DNA from: Desulfamplus sp964425195
GTDB lineage: Bacteria > Desulfobacterota > Desulfobacteria > Desulfobacterales > Desulfobacteraceae
Reading direction: 5' to 3'
Length of the DNA stretch: 64,000 nt
Assembly (NCBI GenBank): GCA_964425195.1
Contig: CAYRLG010000020.1
Coordinates: 13,453 to 77,452, forward strand
Shown: positions 1 through 9,757 of the stretch, piece by piece
Numbering within the stretch: the stretch's first letter is position 1
Layout: each line of letters begins with the position of its first letter
Program-made: the position numbers and the translations under genes
The notes under the pieces: model-generated
Databases searched by the model: none
What the model was told of the DNA's origin: nothing
The model's input: only the letters and a program-made list of their open reading frames with translations

Positions 1-833
1 GCAAGAAGACCTACAATTCCAGTAGAACCTAAAACAAAAAACATAAACCCCATTGCAATGACATGACGAAGATATTTAGCTTTTGCAATTTCAACTTCTG
101 ACATATCAAGAGCTGCAAAGATTATCTGATTTTGATCTTCTGTCACCACATTACCGTGTTTAGGAGAAAAAAAGTGTATTCTAAACCAATCCATATTCCT
201 ATCACGTTCTCTCCCATTTTTTTTATCTAAATTATTAAAATCAGTATTACACTCAATCCCGTCATCAAGAAGACAAAGCTGTCTGGCAATTGCTCCTGAT
301 CTGAAACGTCTATGTGCAGGGGTGAATTTTTTAAAGACTTGAAAAACTTTATGTCCATCTTCAGATTCAAGCTCTCTATGCCAAATAATAGGCTCCCCTT
401 CACGCTTTAAACTCTTGATATCTGGCATATTTTCATACATCTCCCCTACTTTTGCAGGTTCACTGTGTGCAAGTATATTGCCATCAATATCTGTTATCAT
501 CATATATTCAACTTCTGGCTGAAGGGCAGTTTCAGTAAGAAGACTTTGTACTCTTGATACTCCCCAACTCATAGTCATCATGCCGGTTCTTGTTCCAGCT
601 TCAAATGCTCGTATTAAAAAAACTCCCTTTCCAGTCAACTTTTCCATTGTATGGAAATTTTGCTCCCTAATATTATCCATAGTTATAAAGACAAAAATAG
701 GTACAAGAATTATTGCAACTCCAAAGATAACAAATGGAGAAAAACCCTGAAGTAAGCGGTTTTTGTCAAGTTTTTGCCTGTTTGCAGTTGTCTTACTACT
801 ATCCAATTTATCGCTTTTTTTAAATTTTTTCAT
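1..833 (-). CDS. Membrane sensor histidine kinase, ZraS/HydH-like (N-terminal part only)
   Basis: The frame opens with ATG at 831-833 (minus) and runs off the left edge of the window after about 277 codons without a stop. A membrane segment lies at about residues 33-51 (FVIFGVAIILVPIFVF) and a second at about 258-276, bracketing a roughly 200-residue extracytoplasmic sensor. After the first segment comes KGVFLIRAFEAGTRTGM, which resembles the start of the ZraS/HydH sensor region. In that family the missing C-terminal part carries PAS and histidine kinase domains and pairs with an NtrC-type regulator. The kinase core is outside the window, so that assignment is inferred. Confidence 0.6.
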   Translation of the reverse strand, partial: MKKFKKSDKLDSSKTTANRQKLDKNRLLQGFSPFVIFGVAIILVPIFVFITMDNIREQNFHTMEKLTGKGVFLIRAFEAGTRTGMMTMSWGVSRVQSLLTETALQPEVEYMMITDIDGNILAHSEPAKVGEMYENMPDIKSLKREGEPIIWHRELESEDGHKVFQVFKKFTPAHRRFRSGAIARQLCLLDDGIECNTDFNNLDKKNGRERDRNMDWFRIHFFSPKHGNVVTEDQNQIIFAALDMSEVEIAKAKYLRHVIAMGFMFFVLGSTGIVGLL

Positions 834-1021
834 TGCACACCAATGTTTTGATTACACAGAAAACCTCTTATGTGATAAAGTCCACTTTTTTTAAATCACG
901 GCTGGAATAACAGTGTAAAAGCCAGCAAAAGTAATTAATATTTAGTTTATAATAATATCTATTACGCAAAACAAAAAGAGCGTTAAGCTAAAAAAATTAG
1001 AGCTAAAGAAAGAGTTGTAAA

Positions 1022-2062
1022 ATGTCTTATAAAATCGCAATAAATGGGTATGGAAGAATCGGCAGATCGATTTTACGTGCCTTGTATGAATCACACCATT
1101 ATAGAGAACTTGAAGTTGTAGCTATAAATGAGCTATCTGATACAAAAACTATTGCACACTTGACAAAATATGATACCACACATGGAAAATTTTCAGGGCA
1201 GATTGAGATATGCGGTAAAGATTTTTATGTGAACAACAACCATATTCGTCTAAGCCACGAAAAGGAGATCAAAAATCTTCCTTGGAGAGAGCTTGATGTT
1301 GATGTTGTGCTTGAGTGTACAGGCTCATTTACATCACGAAGAAAAGCTGAAGAGCATATAAAAAGTGGCACAAAAAAGGTTATATTTTCTCAGCCAGCAG
1401 AAGAAGATGTAGATGCTACAATTGTCTTTGGTATAAATGATCACCTATTAAAAAAAGAACACACAATAATATCAAATGCCTCATGTACTACTAACTGCGG
1501 GATTCCAGTTCTTAAGGTGTTAAATGACGATATTGGGATTGAGTCTGGCATTATAACCACTATCCACTCTACAATGAATGACCAACCAGTAATTGATGCC
1601 TACCATCACCACGATTTAAGAAGAACCAGATGTGCTGGTCAATCAATAATTCCTGTAGATACTGGACTTGCAAAGGGTATTGAGCGGATACTTCCTGAGC
1701 TGAAAGGAAGATTTCAAGCTGTCTCTATGAGAGTGCCAACCATCAATGTATCAGCTCTTGATATAACTCTTGTTGTATCAAGAGCTGTATCTGTTAAAGA
1801 GATAAACAATCTTTTAAAAGATGCAGCTTCAGGGGCTAAAGACTCCCCACTTGAAGGAAGACTTTACGGAATACTTGGATATACAGAAGAGCCACTTGCA
1901 TCATGCGATTTTAACCATGATTCAAGATCATCAATAGTTGATGGGAACCAGACAAGGGTAAGTTGTGGAAACCACGTTAAAATACTTGCGTGGTTTGATA
2001 ATGAGTGGGGATATGCAAACAGAATGCTTGATACTACAGCAGCATTAATGAAGGTATCATAA
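1022..2062 (+). CDS. epd: Erythrose-4-phosphate / glyceraldehyde-3-phosphate dehydrogenase
   Basis: An NAD(P)-dependent aldehyde dehydrogenase of the GAPDH superfamily, 346 aa, full length for the family. The Rossmann motif INGYGRIGR is at residues 7-15, the catalytic Cys155 lies in SNASCTTNC, and the partner is His182. The residues after it read STMNDQPVIDAYH, as in Epd, where glycolytic GAPDH usually has a Tyr-Thr variant. Epd oxidises erythrose-4-phosphate toward pyridoxal phosphate synthesis. No glycolytic or PLP gene lies nearby, so a GAPDH role cannot be excluded. It is transcribed alone, divergent from the sensor kinase at the left edge and convergent with the GGDEF regulator. Confidence 0.8.
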   Translation: MSYKIAINGYGRIGRSILRALYESHHYRELEVVAINELSDTKTIAHLTKYDTTHGKFSGQIEICGKDFYVNNNHIRLSHEKEIKNLPWRELDVDVVLECTGSFTSRRKAEEHIKSGTKKVIFSQPAEEDVDATIVFGINDHLLKKEHTIISNASCTTNCGIPVLKVLNDDIGIESGIITTIHSTMNDQPVIDAYHHHDLRRTRCAGQSIIPVDTGLAKGIERILPELKGRFQAVSMRVPTINVSALDITLVVSRAVSVKEINNLLKDAASGAKDSPLEGRLYGILGYTEEPLASCDFNHDSRSSIVDGNQTRVSCGNHVKILAWFDNEWGYANRMLDTTAALMKVS

Positions 2063-2124
2063 TAATGCTATAAATGGCTTTGAATCAAATAACAATTTTA
2101 ATTTTTAGAGGTCACAATCCACCT

Positions 2125-2154
2125 AAATGTGCAGTATAATTTTACTGCACATTT
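2125..2154. terminator. Bidirectional hairpin terminator candidate
   Basis: Two perfect 12-base arms (AAATGTGCAGTA and TACTGCACATTT) flank a 6-base loop. The hairpin sits between the convergent dehydrogenase and GGDEF regulator genes. The arms end in T/A runs on both strands, as expected for a terminator used from both sides. Confidence 0.6.
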
Positions 2155-2157
2155 GAG

Positions 2158-3087
2158 TTAGGTCAGCTCATTTGAACAATATGTAAGAAATTTATTTCTG
2201 CCACTCTCTTTTGCTCTATAAAGAGCCTGATCTGCCATTTTTATCAACTCTTCTGCGGATCTATTTTCAGATGGGATAACTGTTGAAATCCCCTGACTTA
2301 TACTTACATAGCTGTGGGTAGATGATGCACTATGGGGTATCTTGAGGTTAAGAATTGCATTTTGAAATTGGAGAGCAATGTTACAAGCTCCTTCTGAGTC
2401 TGTTTTGGGTAGAATACATCCAAACTCTTCGCCACCATAACGTGCCAAAATATCTATTTTACGCCTTATTGAGGCTTCAAGTGTTTTAGCAACTTTTATA
2501 AGACATAAATCTCCATCTTGATGTCCATAAGTATCATTATACAACTTAAAATGATCGATATCTATAAGAATAATAGAGAGCGGAGAGCTATCTCTGCACC
2601 CACAGTTCCATGAAATTGTCATATAGTCATTAAATCGACGACGGTTGGCTACGCCTGTTAATCCATCACGTAAAGAGAGATTTCTTAGTAACTCGCTCTT
2701 GTTTTTAAGATCAATATGAGTTCTTACTCTTGCCTGAACCACGATTGGTCTAAATGGTTTTGTAACATAATCAACTGCTCCTACCTCAAATCCTCTTATC
2801 TCATCATTAGCATCTGTTTTTGAAGTTATAAAAATTACTGGTATATCATGAGTGTTTGGAGCTGCCTTTAACCTCTCACAAACTTCATAACCATCTATTC
2901 CCGGCATCATAATATCAAGCAGAATAAGATCAGGAGGATTATCAGACATAGCTATCTCTAAGGCTCTCTCTCCGTTTGTTGCAACACGGATATTGTAATC
3001 AGATCGTAGCAGCTCGTTTAAAATCTTCACATTATAAGGCTCGTCATCTACAATAAGAAGTAACGACTTTTCACAGTTTCTATCCAA
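2158..3087 (-). CDS. Response regulator with diguanylate cyclase (GGDEF) output
   Basis: 309 aa. An N-terminal receiver (about 8-125) has the phospho-acceptor Asp58 in LILLDIMMPG and the conserved Lys110. The GGDEF domain (about 135-300) has an intact GGEEF active site at 218-222. An RxxD inhibitory I-site (Arg209-Asp212) lies five residues before it, so product inhibition is expected. By family it makes cyclic di-GMP in response to phosphorylation. It is the last gene of a three-gene minus-strand operon, 6 bases after the hybrid kinase, which is its likely phospho-donor. Confidence 0.9.
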   Translation of the reverse strand: MDRNCEKSLLLIVDDEPYNVKILNELLRSDYNIRVATNGERALEIAMSDNPPDLILLDIMMPGIDGYEVCERLKAAPNTHDIPVIFITSKTDANDEIRGFEVGAVDYVTKPFRPIVVQARVRTHIDLKNKSELLRNLSLRDGLTGVANRRRFNDYMTISWNCGCRDSSPLSIILIDIDHFKLYNDTYGHQDGDLCLIKVAKTLEASIRRKIDILARYGGEEFGCILPKTDSEGACNIALQFQNAILNLKIPHSASSTHSYVSISQGISTVIPSENRSAEELIKMADQALYRAKESGRNKFLTYCSNELT

Positions 3088-3093
3088 TTATAT

Positions 3094-6000
3094 TTATCCT
3101 CCCAATAATGAAATCTTCATCTTTTCAGCAATTTTTTCAAAAGAGGTAAGTGCTTTATAAAAATCAAAATTATTTATCTGCTCGTCAAGCTCTTTTATAT
3201 CTTCTGCAATAGATAAGCCATTAACTAAAACTATTGAGTTACCAATCAAGCTCTTAAAACGCTCAAAACTTTCAGATGCATCAGGATTATCATTTTTGAT
3301 ATGCTCATAAAGCTCCAAGAAAATTGGTTGAACAACTTGCATATCAAGCTGGTTAATATCAATAGTGCTAATTTGCATATCAGTATCAACACTATCTGTT
3401 TGCTCTAAAACTTTTAATGAATCTAACAACTGATGTAGAGATTTGTCAAAACCTGACAGTAGAGCTATATAGTCAGAATCTCTTCTCTCTTTTATAGCCT
3501 TTTCTAATTCTGCTGCTGCTACATGTAAATTATAAGCAGATATATTGCCAGCAACACCCTTTATGGTATGAGCCATCCTTTCTGCTGTAGATAGATCGCC
3601 TTTTGCTATTTCTGTCTCTATCTCAACAGTTATAGAGGGATACTTTTTGGCAAAATCTATAAGAATATCTTTAAGCAGCCGTTTATTACCTCTTATTCGC
3701 GTTAAAGCTGCTTGAATATCAATACCTTCTAAATTTTCAGGAATATGTATATCTATTTCACCACCCTTTATATCGATTTTTTGCAAATTATCGACATCAG
3801 CTATTTGGGAAACTTGCTCAACCCGATCTTCTAACTCTTTATCACTTTTGGGTTTAATCCACTTTGCAAGAGTTCTATACAACTCATTAGGATCGATTGG
3901 CTTACTGACATAATCATTCATTCCTGCTTCAATACACTCCTCTTTTGCTCCTGTCATGGCATGGGCAGTCATAGCAATAATCGGTAAATTTTCAAACTCT
4001 GGATTTTTCCTTATTAAGTTTGTAGCTTCATATCCACCCATAACAGGCATCTGAATATCCATTAATACAAGCTCGTACGGTACTTCTTCTGATTGGTTTA
4101 CTGCAAGTTGATTTCTAATTATCTCATCTAAAGCCTCTTTACCGTTATTTGCGATATCGACACTTACACTTGCTCCTGCTAATATCTCTGTTGCAACCTG
4201 CTGATTTAAAATATTATCTTCAACCAGAAGAACTCTTGCACCTTTTAACCTCTCCATATCTCTAATTATATCACTATTTTGATCACTATATGTAATGGAT
4301 GCTTCAACAATATTATCATCATATCTATTTAATGTATCAGATTGAACCACCTCTCTGCTAAATACCTCCATTATTGTGTTGAACATCAGTGAAGCATTCA
4401 CAGGCTTCATCAAAAAGGCTTTAATTCCAGCCTTTTCTCCCTGTTTGACCACGTGATCACGACCAAAGGCTGTTATCATAACAATAAGAGGTAAATTAAC
4501 AAGATTGGGGTTTTGCTTTATCTTTTTAGATGTCTCAATTCCATCTATCTCCGGCATTCTGTAATCCATCAAAACTAAGTCATAAGTTTCACCTTTAGCT
4601 GATGATCGTTCAAGTTCATCTATAGCCTTTTTCCCAGAGTCAACTGTAGTAACACTGAATCCAAAAGATTTAATTTGGTCTTCATATATTTGCAAAGCAG
4701 TTTTATTATCATCAACTATCAGAACCTTTAGCCCCTTTAGCTCGGAAGGGATGCCATAATCTTTTTTTGTTACACTAAAGCTCAATTTAAAGTCTGCTGT
4801 AAATGAAAAAGTACTTCCCTTTTCAATTTCGCTCTCTACACTTATTTGACCGCCCATCATCTCAACTAAACGTTTAGATATGGTCAAACCAAGTCCTGTT
4901 CCTCCAAACTTTCGAGTTATGGAGCTATCTGCCTGAGAAAATGCACTGAACAGTTTGCTAACCTGCTCCTGAGTCATTCCAATTCCTGTGTCTGAAACTG
5001 AAAACTTAAGCCGGCATTGGGTATGCTCTTTTGTAGATATCTCATCCCCATTTTGTATTAATGGCTCAACACTATCAATAAGTTTAATACTTACAAATAC
5101 ATGACCAGACTCTGTAAACTTAACTGCATTATTGCAAAGGTTTATAAGAATTTGACCTAAGCGAAGAGGATCTCCAATCAATGAGAGAGGAACTCCTTTC
5201 TCTATTGTACTAATAAACTCAATCTCCTTTTCAGCAGCTTTTACAGAGACGATATTTGCTACAGTCTCCATAACATCATCAAGATTAAAATCAACTTGCT
5301 CCATCTCTAATTTACCAGCTTCAATCTTAGAAAAATCAAGTATATCATTAATAAGTCCAAGCAAAGATTTGGCAGAGGACTCTACTTTTGAAATATAATC
5401 GTACTGTTTAGGGGTAAGTCCAGTTTTAAGAGCAAGGGCAGAAAACCCTATGACAGCATTCATTGGAGTTCGTATTTCGTGGCTCATGTTGGCAAGAAAT
5501 TCGTTCTTTGCCTTTGTTGCAGCTTCAGCCGACTCTTTTGCAAGTTTTAACTCCTCTACCCTCTTTCTTTCAGTGATGTCTTGTATCATCCCTTCGTAAT
5601 AGAGCATATTCCCACTACTATCATTTATAATCTGTATATTCATAGATGCATCAATCATGCTTTTATCTTTACATAGAGCCTTATACTCAAAATTTTTTAC
5701 ATATCCTTGAGTATCTAAAATAGTTAGTAGCTCTTCTCTCTTAGCAGGATCAGCATAAAGATCATTTGATAGATTTTTCACAGAAAGCAAAAGCTCTTCA
5801 GGTGAGTCATACTTAAGAATACGTGCCATAGCAGAGTTGGCAATTATAAATTTTCCGTCACGGGTGCTCTGAAACATCCCTTCCATAGCATTATTAAATA
5901 TTTTTCTATACTTCTCTTCTGCTATTTTAAGTGCATCTATATGGGCATTTATCTTCTCTCCCATCACTTTAAGCACAGATATAAAAGGCTGAAACTCAAT

Positions 6001-6588
6001 AAACGGGCGATAATCTCTAACAAAATTGTAGTTACCTAAAGAGTAAGAGCTTACAATTTCATTAAGCTCTGAGAGTGGTTTTTTAAAAAAGTGTCTTAAC
6101 AAAAATCCTGTTGCAGAGATAAGGGTTATCAAAATGGTGATAAGAGTTATTATGGAATATTTCAGAAGCTGATAATTTTTTTCAATGTATAGTTTTCTTG
6201 TAAAACTTACAGCAATATTGCCAAGAACAATATTTTGATATTGGATATCTGCTATTTTTTCAATGTTATCAAAATCATCCTTTTTATCTATATTTAAAAT
6301 ATCCTCTCCTTTGCGATCTTTTATAACCAGCTTTACTACTAAACCGTTTTTTGCAAAAGCGTTACCAATACCTTTAACTGCTTCGGTATTCATCTGCCAA
6401 AAAGGCTCTTTTAATGACTCTGTGAGATATTCTAAAAACTCCTCAGACTCTTGCTCTAACTGATATATAGAGTACTTTGTGTTGACAATATAGATACAAT
6501 AAATTGCAAGTATAAACACAAATAAAATCATAAGAACCAGACTGCTTATAAGTCTATAAGAGATGGAGTTAAAAAAGAGTGTTTTCAT
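3094..6588 (-). CDS. Hybrid sensor histidine kinase (2 TM, PAS, HK, REC-REC, HPt)
   Basis: 1164 aa. Membrane segments at about 13-35 and 145-165 bracket a roughly 110-residue periplasmic region. A HAMP-like linker and a PAS domain (about 225-345) follow. The phospho-acceptor His370 is in ANMSHEIRTPMN, followed by HATPase_c with the N, G1 and G2 boxes. Two receiver domains come next (phospho-sites in LVLMDYRMPE and LVLMDIQMPV), then a C-terminal HPt (AHTIKGVAG). The complete phosphorelay architecture ends next to a GGDEF response regulator. The upstream gene codes for a periplasmic binding protein that may present the signal. Confidence 0.92.
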   Translation of the reverse strand: MKTLFFNSISYRLISSLVLMILFVFILAIYCIYIVNTKYSIYQLEQESEEFLEYLTESLKEPFWQMNTEAVKGIGNAFAKNGLVVKLVIKDRKGEDILNIDKKDDFDNIEKIADIQYQNIVLGNIAVSFTRKLYIEKNYQLLKYSIITLITILITLISATGFLLRHFFKKPLSELNEIVSSYSLGNYNFVRDYRPFIEFQPFISVLKVMGEKINAHIDALKIAEEKYRKIFNNAMEGMFQSTRDGKFIIANSAMARILKYDSPEELLLSVKNLSNDLYADPAKREELLTILDTQGYVKNFEYKALCKDKSMIDASMNIQIINDSSGNMLYYEGMIQDITERKRVEELKLAKESAEAATKAKNEFLANMSHEIRTPMNAVIGFSALALKTGLTPKQYDYISKVESSAKSLLGLINDILDFSKIEAGKLEMEQVDFNLDDVMETVANIVSVKAAEKEIEFISTIEKGVPLSLIGDPLRLGQILINLCNNAVKFTESGHVFVSIKLIDSVEPLIQNGDEISTKEHTQCRLKFSVSDTGIGMTQEQVSKLFSAFSQADSSITRKFGGTGLGLTISKRLVEMMGGQISVESEIEKGSTFSFTADFKLSFSVTKKDYGIPSELKGLKVLIVDDNKTALQIYEDQIKSFGFSVTTVDSGKKAIDELERSSAKGETYDLVLMDYRMPEIDGIETSKKIKQNPNLVNLPLIVMITAFGRDHVVKQGEKAGIKAFLMKPVNASLMFNTIMEVFSREVVQSDTLNRYDDNIVEASITYSDQNSDIIRDMERLKGARVLLVEDNILNQQVATEILAGASVSVDIANNGKEALDEIIRNQLAVNQSEEVPYELVLMDIQMPVMGGYEATNLIRKNPEFENLPIIAMTAHAMTGAKEECIEAGMNDYVSKPIDPNELYRTLAKWIKPKSDKELEDRVEQVSQIADVDNLQKIDIKGGEIDIHIPENLEGIDIQAALTRIRGNKRLLKDILIDFAKKYPSITVEIETEIAKGDLSTAERMAHTIKGVAGNISAYNLHVAAAELEKAIKERRDSDYIALLSGFDKSLHQLLDSLKVLEQTDSVDTDMQISTIDINQLDMQVVQPIFLELYEHIKNDNPDASESFERFKSLIGNSIVLVNGLSIAEDIKELDEQINNFDFYKALTSFEKIAEKMKISLLGG

Positions 6589-6608
6589 CTATTTTCCTGT
6601 ACCTCTAA

Positions 6609-7475
6609 CTATTCATAAATAGGCTCTACTAAAAGTTTTTGATACTGTTGTTTAAATTCATCTTCAGTGCTATCTTCATAAAAAGGCTTGAAACAATCAA
6701 AATATCGCTGTGTAGGAATCTCTTTTCGTAAAATAGTATTGATTTTATCTATCATTGCTTTGCCCCAATCATTTTTAGGGCAGACAACATAGAGCATTAG
6801 ATAATTTTGGCTCTCTTCGACTTTAAGTGCTAAAATCTTATCCTCAACACCTCTCTTTTTTGCAGCAAATTTTAGTGCAAAGTACCCGCCAATTGTGTAA
6901 TCAATACGATTTCCTATTAACAGATTGATCTGCTGATCTGACACTTCAGAGGAGTAGGTTGCAGATAGATGAGGATCTTTTGAATGAACCTTTATTATAG
7001 AGTCAATTTTAGGTCCAAAGCTACGTCCAGATGGGTAGCCAAATTTTAGTTTGCTATCTTTTAAAGTTTTCTCTAAGGATAAGATATCTAAGCCTTTAAA
7101 AACAGAGTGATCATCTTTTCTGATAAAGATATGTATTGGCGGAACAATGGCTGCTGGAATAGAGTAGTAAGCAAACTTTTCACGTTCAGGGTTTTTAGAC
7201 AAAGATGAGCTGCAAAAGAGAGAGTCAGTCTTTAAATTATCCAATATTCTCTCAACATTACTGCTTAAACGCTCATGGTTGTACTCTTGTAGATTTTCAA
7301 AAATTATGTTTTCAATATCAGCTCCAACTCCGGTTACACCATCTTTATCACAGATATATAGCGGTGGAGTACAGATGTGTCCCCACGTAATAGTATCTTT
7401 TGCATATAAATCTTTTTGTGCGATCAAAATAGATAAAGAAATTAAACAGAGTGTGAACATCCTATATCTCTTCAT
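6609..7475 (-). CDS. Periplasmic solute-binding protein (SBP_bac_3-like)
   Basis: 288 aa with an N-terminal signal peptide (about 1-25, hydrophobic core MFTLCLISLSILIA). The body resembles polar amino-acid-type binding proteins: a DKDGVTGVGADIENIIF-like first strand region, then a second lobe around residues 130-240. No permease or ATPase is adjacent. Instead the gene leads an operon with a hybrid kinase and a GGDEF regulator. It is therefore more likely a sensory ligand-binding subunit than a transport component. The ligand cannot be read from the sequence. Confidence 0.7.
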   Translation of the reverse strand: MKRYRMFTLCLISLSILIAQKDLYAKDTITWGHICTPPLYICDKDGVTGVGADIENIIFENLQEYNHERLSSNVERILDNLKTDSLFCSSSLSKNPEREKFAYYSIPAAIVPPIHIFIRKDDHSVFKGLDILSLEKTLKDSKLKFGYPSGRSFGPKIDSIIKVHSKDPHLSATYSSEVSDQQINLLIGNRIDYTIGGYFALKFAAKKRGVEDKILALKVEESQNYLMLYVVCPKNDWGKAMIDKINTILRKEIPTQRYFDCFKPFYEDSTEDEFKQQYQKLLVEPIYE

Positions 7476-7557
7476 AACCTATCTCCTTAACTGTTAAAAG
7501 GTTTTACAATATGCTCCTTTAATGCTTTACAACAGAGCGATGAGTCTTGAAGCGTAA

Positions 7558-8703
7558 CTATAAAAAAAGATGTAAATTAGGTCGATCAACCGTCTCTGGT
7601 GGTTGAGAATAATCTAAAAAGATCGCATCAATGTTTTTTAATATTTCTTGAGCACTATCTGCTTTGAGCAATCTTTTGCTTATACTATGTCCAAATTTAA
7701 ATCCTGCTGCAAAATATGGTACAAACTTTTTAAACATCTTAACGGCTGTCCTCTCATCATAATGCTTAAGAAGCAGCGTGATCATCCGTATAGCTGTATG
7801 CCTGTAAATATCAGTTCCAAATGGAAACTTATTGTTAGTGCTGCTCGACAGTAAGTTATTTTCACTGTTAGGGTAAGAGAAGTCGTTATTACTGCTGCTT
7901 AAAGATAGTCCATTAGAAATTGTGGAAAATATCCAAGGTCTTGCAACTGCCATCCGCCCGATTGAGATACCATCACAACTGCCTAACTGCAACATATTTT
8001 TACAATCTGATGGTTGAAAAATATTACCATTACCAAAAAGAGGTATAGATACAGCCTCTTTTACTAATTTGATATGCTCCCATTTAGGGGGACGCAAACG
8101 TCTATCTGGAGCTAACCTTGGATGGAACACAAGTGCATCAGCTCCTGCATCTTCAAACATAGCTGCCATTTTTGCTGCCTTAATTGCACCGTCAAGAGAG
8201 CTACTTTCCCAACCAATTCTGAATTTAACAAAAACAGGTATTGATACAGCCTGTCTCACTGCCTCAACAATTTTTTTTGCCAAATCTGGCTCTTTTAATA
8301 GTGCAGCCCCGCATCCCTTTTTGCATATTGCTGCTGCACAGCATCCAAAATTTAGATCAACTCCAAAAAATCCCTCATGTTCAACCCGTTTTGCTGCAAT
8401 AGCCATGCCGTGAGGTTCTGATCCAAATATCTGACATACAAGATAGGGCAGCTCCTCATCTCTCCATTTAAACACATTAGAGGTATTACGGTTCTCCTGT
8501 GGAACTGCCTTTGCACTGCACATACCTGTAAATAGGAGTCCAAAACCTCCAAATTCTGCTACAAGCTCTCTGAATGCAACATTACCAAGACCAGCCATAG
8601 GGGCAAGAAAAAGTCGATTATTAACATTCCTGCCCTTTATTGTTATAGGTGAAGCAAGAAATGTCTTGTAGTTATCGTTATTTGATGAATGTTTATCTTC
8701 CAT
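7558..8703 (-). CDS. tRNA-dihydrouridine synthase family protein
   Basis: 381 aa. The FMN-dependent Dus TIM barrel is recognisable from LFLAPMAGLGN at residues 31-41, the GVDLNFGC strand, VKFRIGWE and LFGNGNIF. Dus enzymes reduce uridine in the tRNA D-loop. The active-site loop is unusual: the GCP motif is GCC (Cys121-Cys122), and two more cysteines follow (127 and 131). A low-complexity Ser/Asn-rich stretch (about 265-298) interrupts the C-terminal half. The length is slightly above the usual 320-350 aa. The gene is followed at low coordinate by the signalling operon and preceded by an amidohydrolase. Confidence 0.82.
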   Translation of the reverse strand: MEDKHSSNNDNYKTFLASPITIKGRNVNNRLFLAPMAGLGNVAFRELVAEFGGFGLLFTGMCSAKAVPQENRNTSNVFKWRDEELPYLVCQIFGSEPHGMAIAAKRVEHEGFFGVDLNFGCCAAAICKKGCGAALLKEPDLAKKIVEAVRQAVSIPVFVKFRIGWESSSLDGAIKAAKMAAMFEDAGADALVFHPRLAPDRRLRPPKWEHIKLVKEAVSIPLFGNGNIFQPSDCKNMLQLGSCDGISIGRMAVARPWIFSTISNGLSLSSSNNDFSYPNSENNLLSSSTNNKFPFGTDIYRHTAIRMITLLLKHYDERTAVKMFKKFVPYFAAGFKFGHSISKRLLKADSAQEILKNIDAIFLDYSQPPETVDRPNLHLFL

Positions 8704-8753
8704 TAACTTATATTGATTTCTTTGTATGAGATGTTAAATATTAATAGAACAAG

Positions 8754-9596
8754 TTACAATCCAATAAGTTGAATAGCATTTTTAGATAGAACTTTCTCTT
8801 TATCCTCTTTTGGTATTCCAGACTCATTAATCTCTTTGTAATACCTTGTAGGTTTTAGTAAAGGATAATCGCTTCCTAAAATAATCTTATCTATAAGCCC
8901 AATATCTTTTGCCACCTTATATATATTACTGTCGTATAGAAATGGAGATGCCGCAGTATCATACCAGACATTTTGTAAAACCTCTTTTGTCTCTTTTTTA
9001 AGAAGATGGTAAAAAAATATGCCCCCCCCCCAGTGTGCAAGAACTATCCTATTGTCAGGAAAAGTCTTTGCAAGTTTATAAATCTGCTCTAAGGTATTTG
9101 GGGTTTTACCAGGGTATTTATGTCCAACAGGCTCATTTGTGTGAATCATAACCGGTAGATTGCCATATTTAAAGCATATCTCCATTACTGGTTTTAACTG
9201 CGATAACGCATAATTATCTATACCAGAGAGATAAAATGCAAGCTCACCTACTCCACAAAGCCCCCCTTTAATGCACCGTTCTGTCTCCTCTGCTGCACCT
9301 TGCCACTCCATATCAAAGCAGGCAAAGCCTTTTAGTCTATAAGGGTACTTTGCAACTGCTTCCATTATATAATCGTTATTCTGTTTTGCTGTTTCTCCAT
9401 CTTTCCACGGAAAGCCAAATATAACAGATAAAGAGACCTCATTTTCGTCCATCATATTAATTAGATCGTCAACTCCTACTATTTTAGAAGCACAAGAGTT
9501 GTAGAGCAGCTTGAAAGCAGGTTCATTATCAAAATATTTCTCCCTTGAAGTGCAGATATCATTAGGAAAAATATGGGTATGAAAATCTATAATCAT
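8754..9596 (-). CDS. Amidohydrolase (Amidohydro_2) family metal-dependent hydrolase
   Basis: 280 aa. The metal-ligand set of the family is visible: HxH at 6-8 (MIIDFHTH), His152 (VMIHTNEP), His188 (VLAHWGGG) and Asp243 (LGSDYPLL). Members hydrolyse or decarboxylate small carboxylates; the substrate here is unknown. The codons for Trp189-Gly192 form a run of ten G, which preserves the conserved HWGGG motif but is a slippage-prone tract. Its neighbours give no pathway. Confidence 0.8.
   Translation of the reverse strand: MIIDFHTHIFPNDICTSREKYFDNEPAFKLLYNSCASKIVGVDDLINMMDENEVSLSVIFGFPWKDGETAKQNNDYIMEAVAKYPYRLKGFACFDMEWQGAAEETERCIKGGLCGVGELAFYLSGIDNYALSQLKPVMEICFKYGNLPVMIHTNEPVGHKYPGKTPNTLEQIYKLAKTFPDNRIVLAHWGGGIFFYHLLKKETKEVLQNVWYDTAASPFLYDSNIYKVAKDIGLIDKIILGSDYPLLKPTRYYKEINESGIPKEDKEKVLSKNAIQLIGL
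9022..9031 (-). repeat. Homopolymer G10 (C10 on plus strand) inside the amidohydrolase gene
   Basis: Ten consecutive C on the plus strand encode part of the conserved HWGGG motif of the amidohydrolase. Loss or gain of one base would shift the frame in the last third of the protein. Such a tract in an AT-rich genome is either a contingency locus or a sequencing weak spot. Confidence 0.9.
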
Positions 9597-9757
9597 AAGT
9601 CAAATATCCTCAATCATAGTAAAAAGAACAGGTTAATCAAAATTTACAATGTAAGTAATGCAATTAATTTATATTATGGTTTATATACATATTTAAATAC
9701 AACACTGTTATTGCTGTAATAAAAGTGATAGTGGTTAAATACTTGCTTGTATAAACA

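Noticed and set aside
8069..8413. Open frame of about 114 codons on the plus strand within the Dus gene
   Set aside because: It is an antisense shadow of a well-supported protein, with no ribosome site and no recognisable sequence. The same applies to similar frames at 12893-13276, 14402-14899 and 62223-62672.
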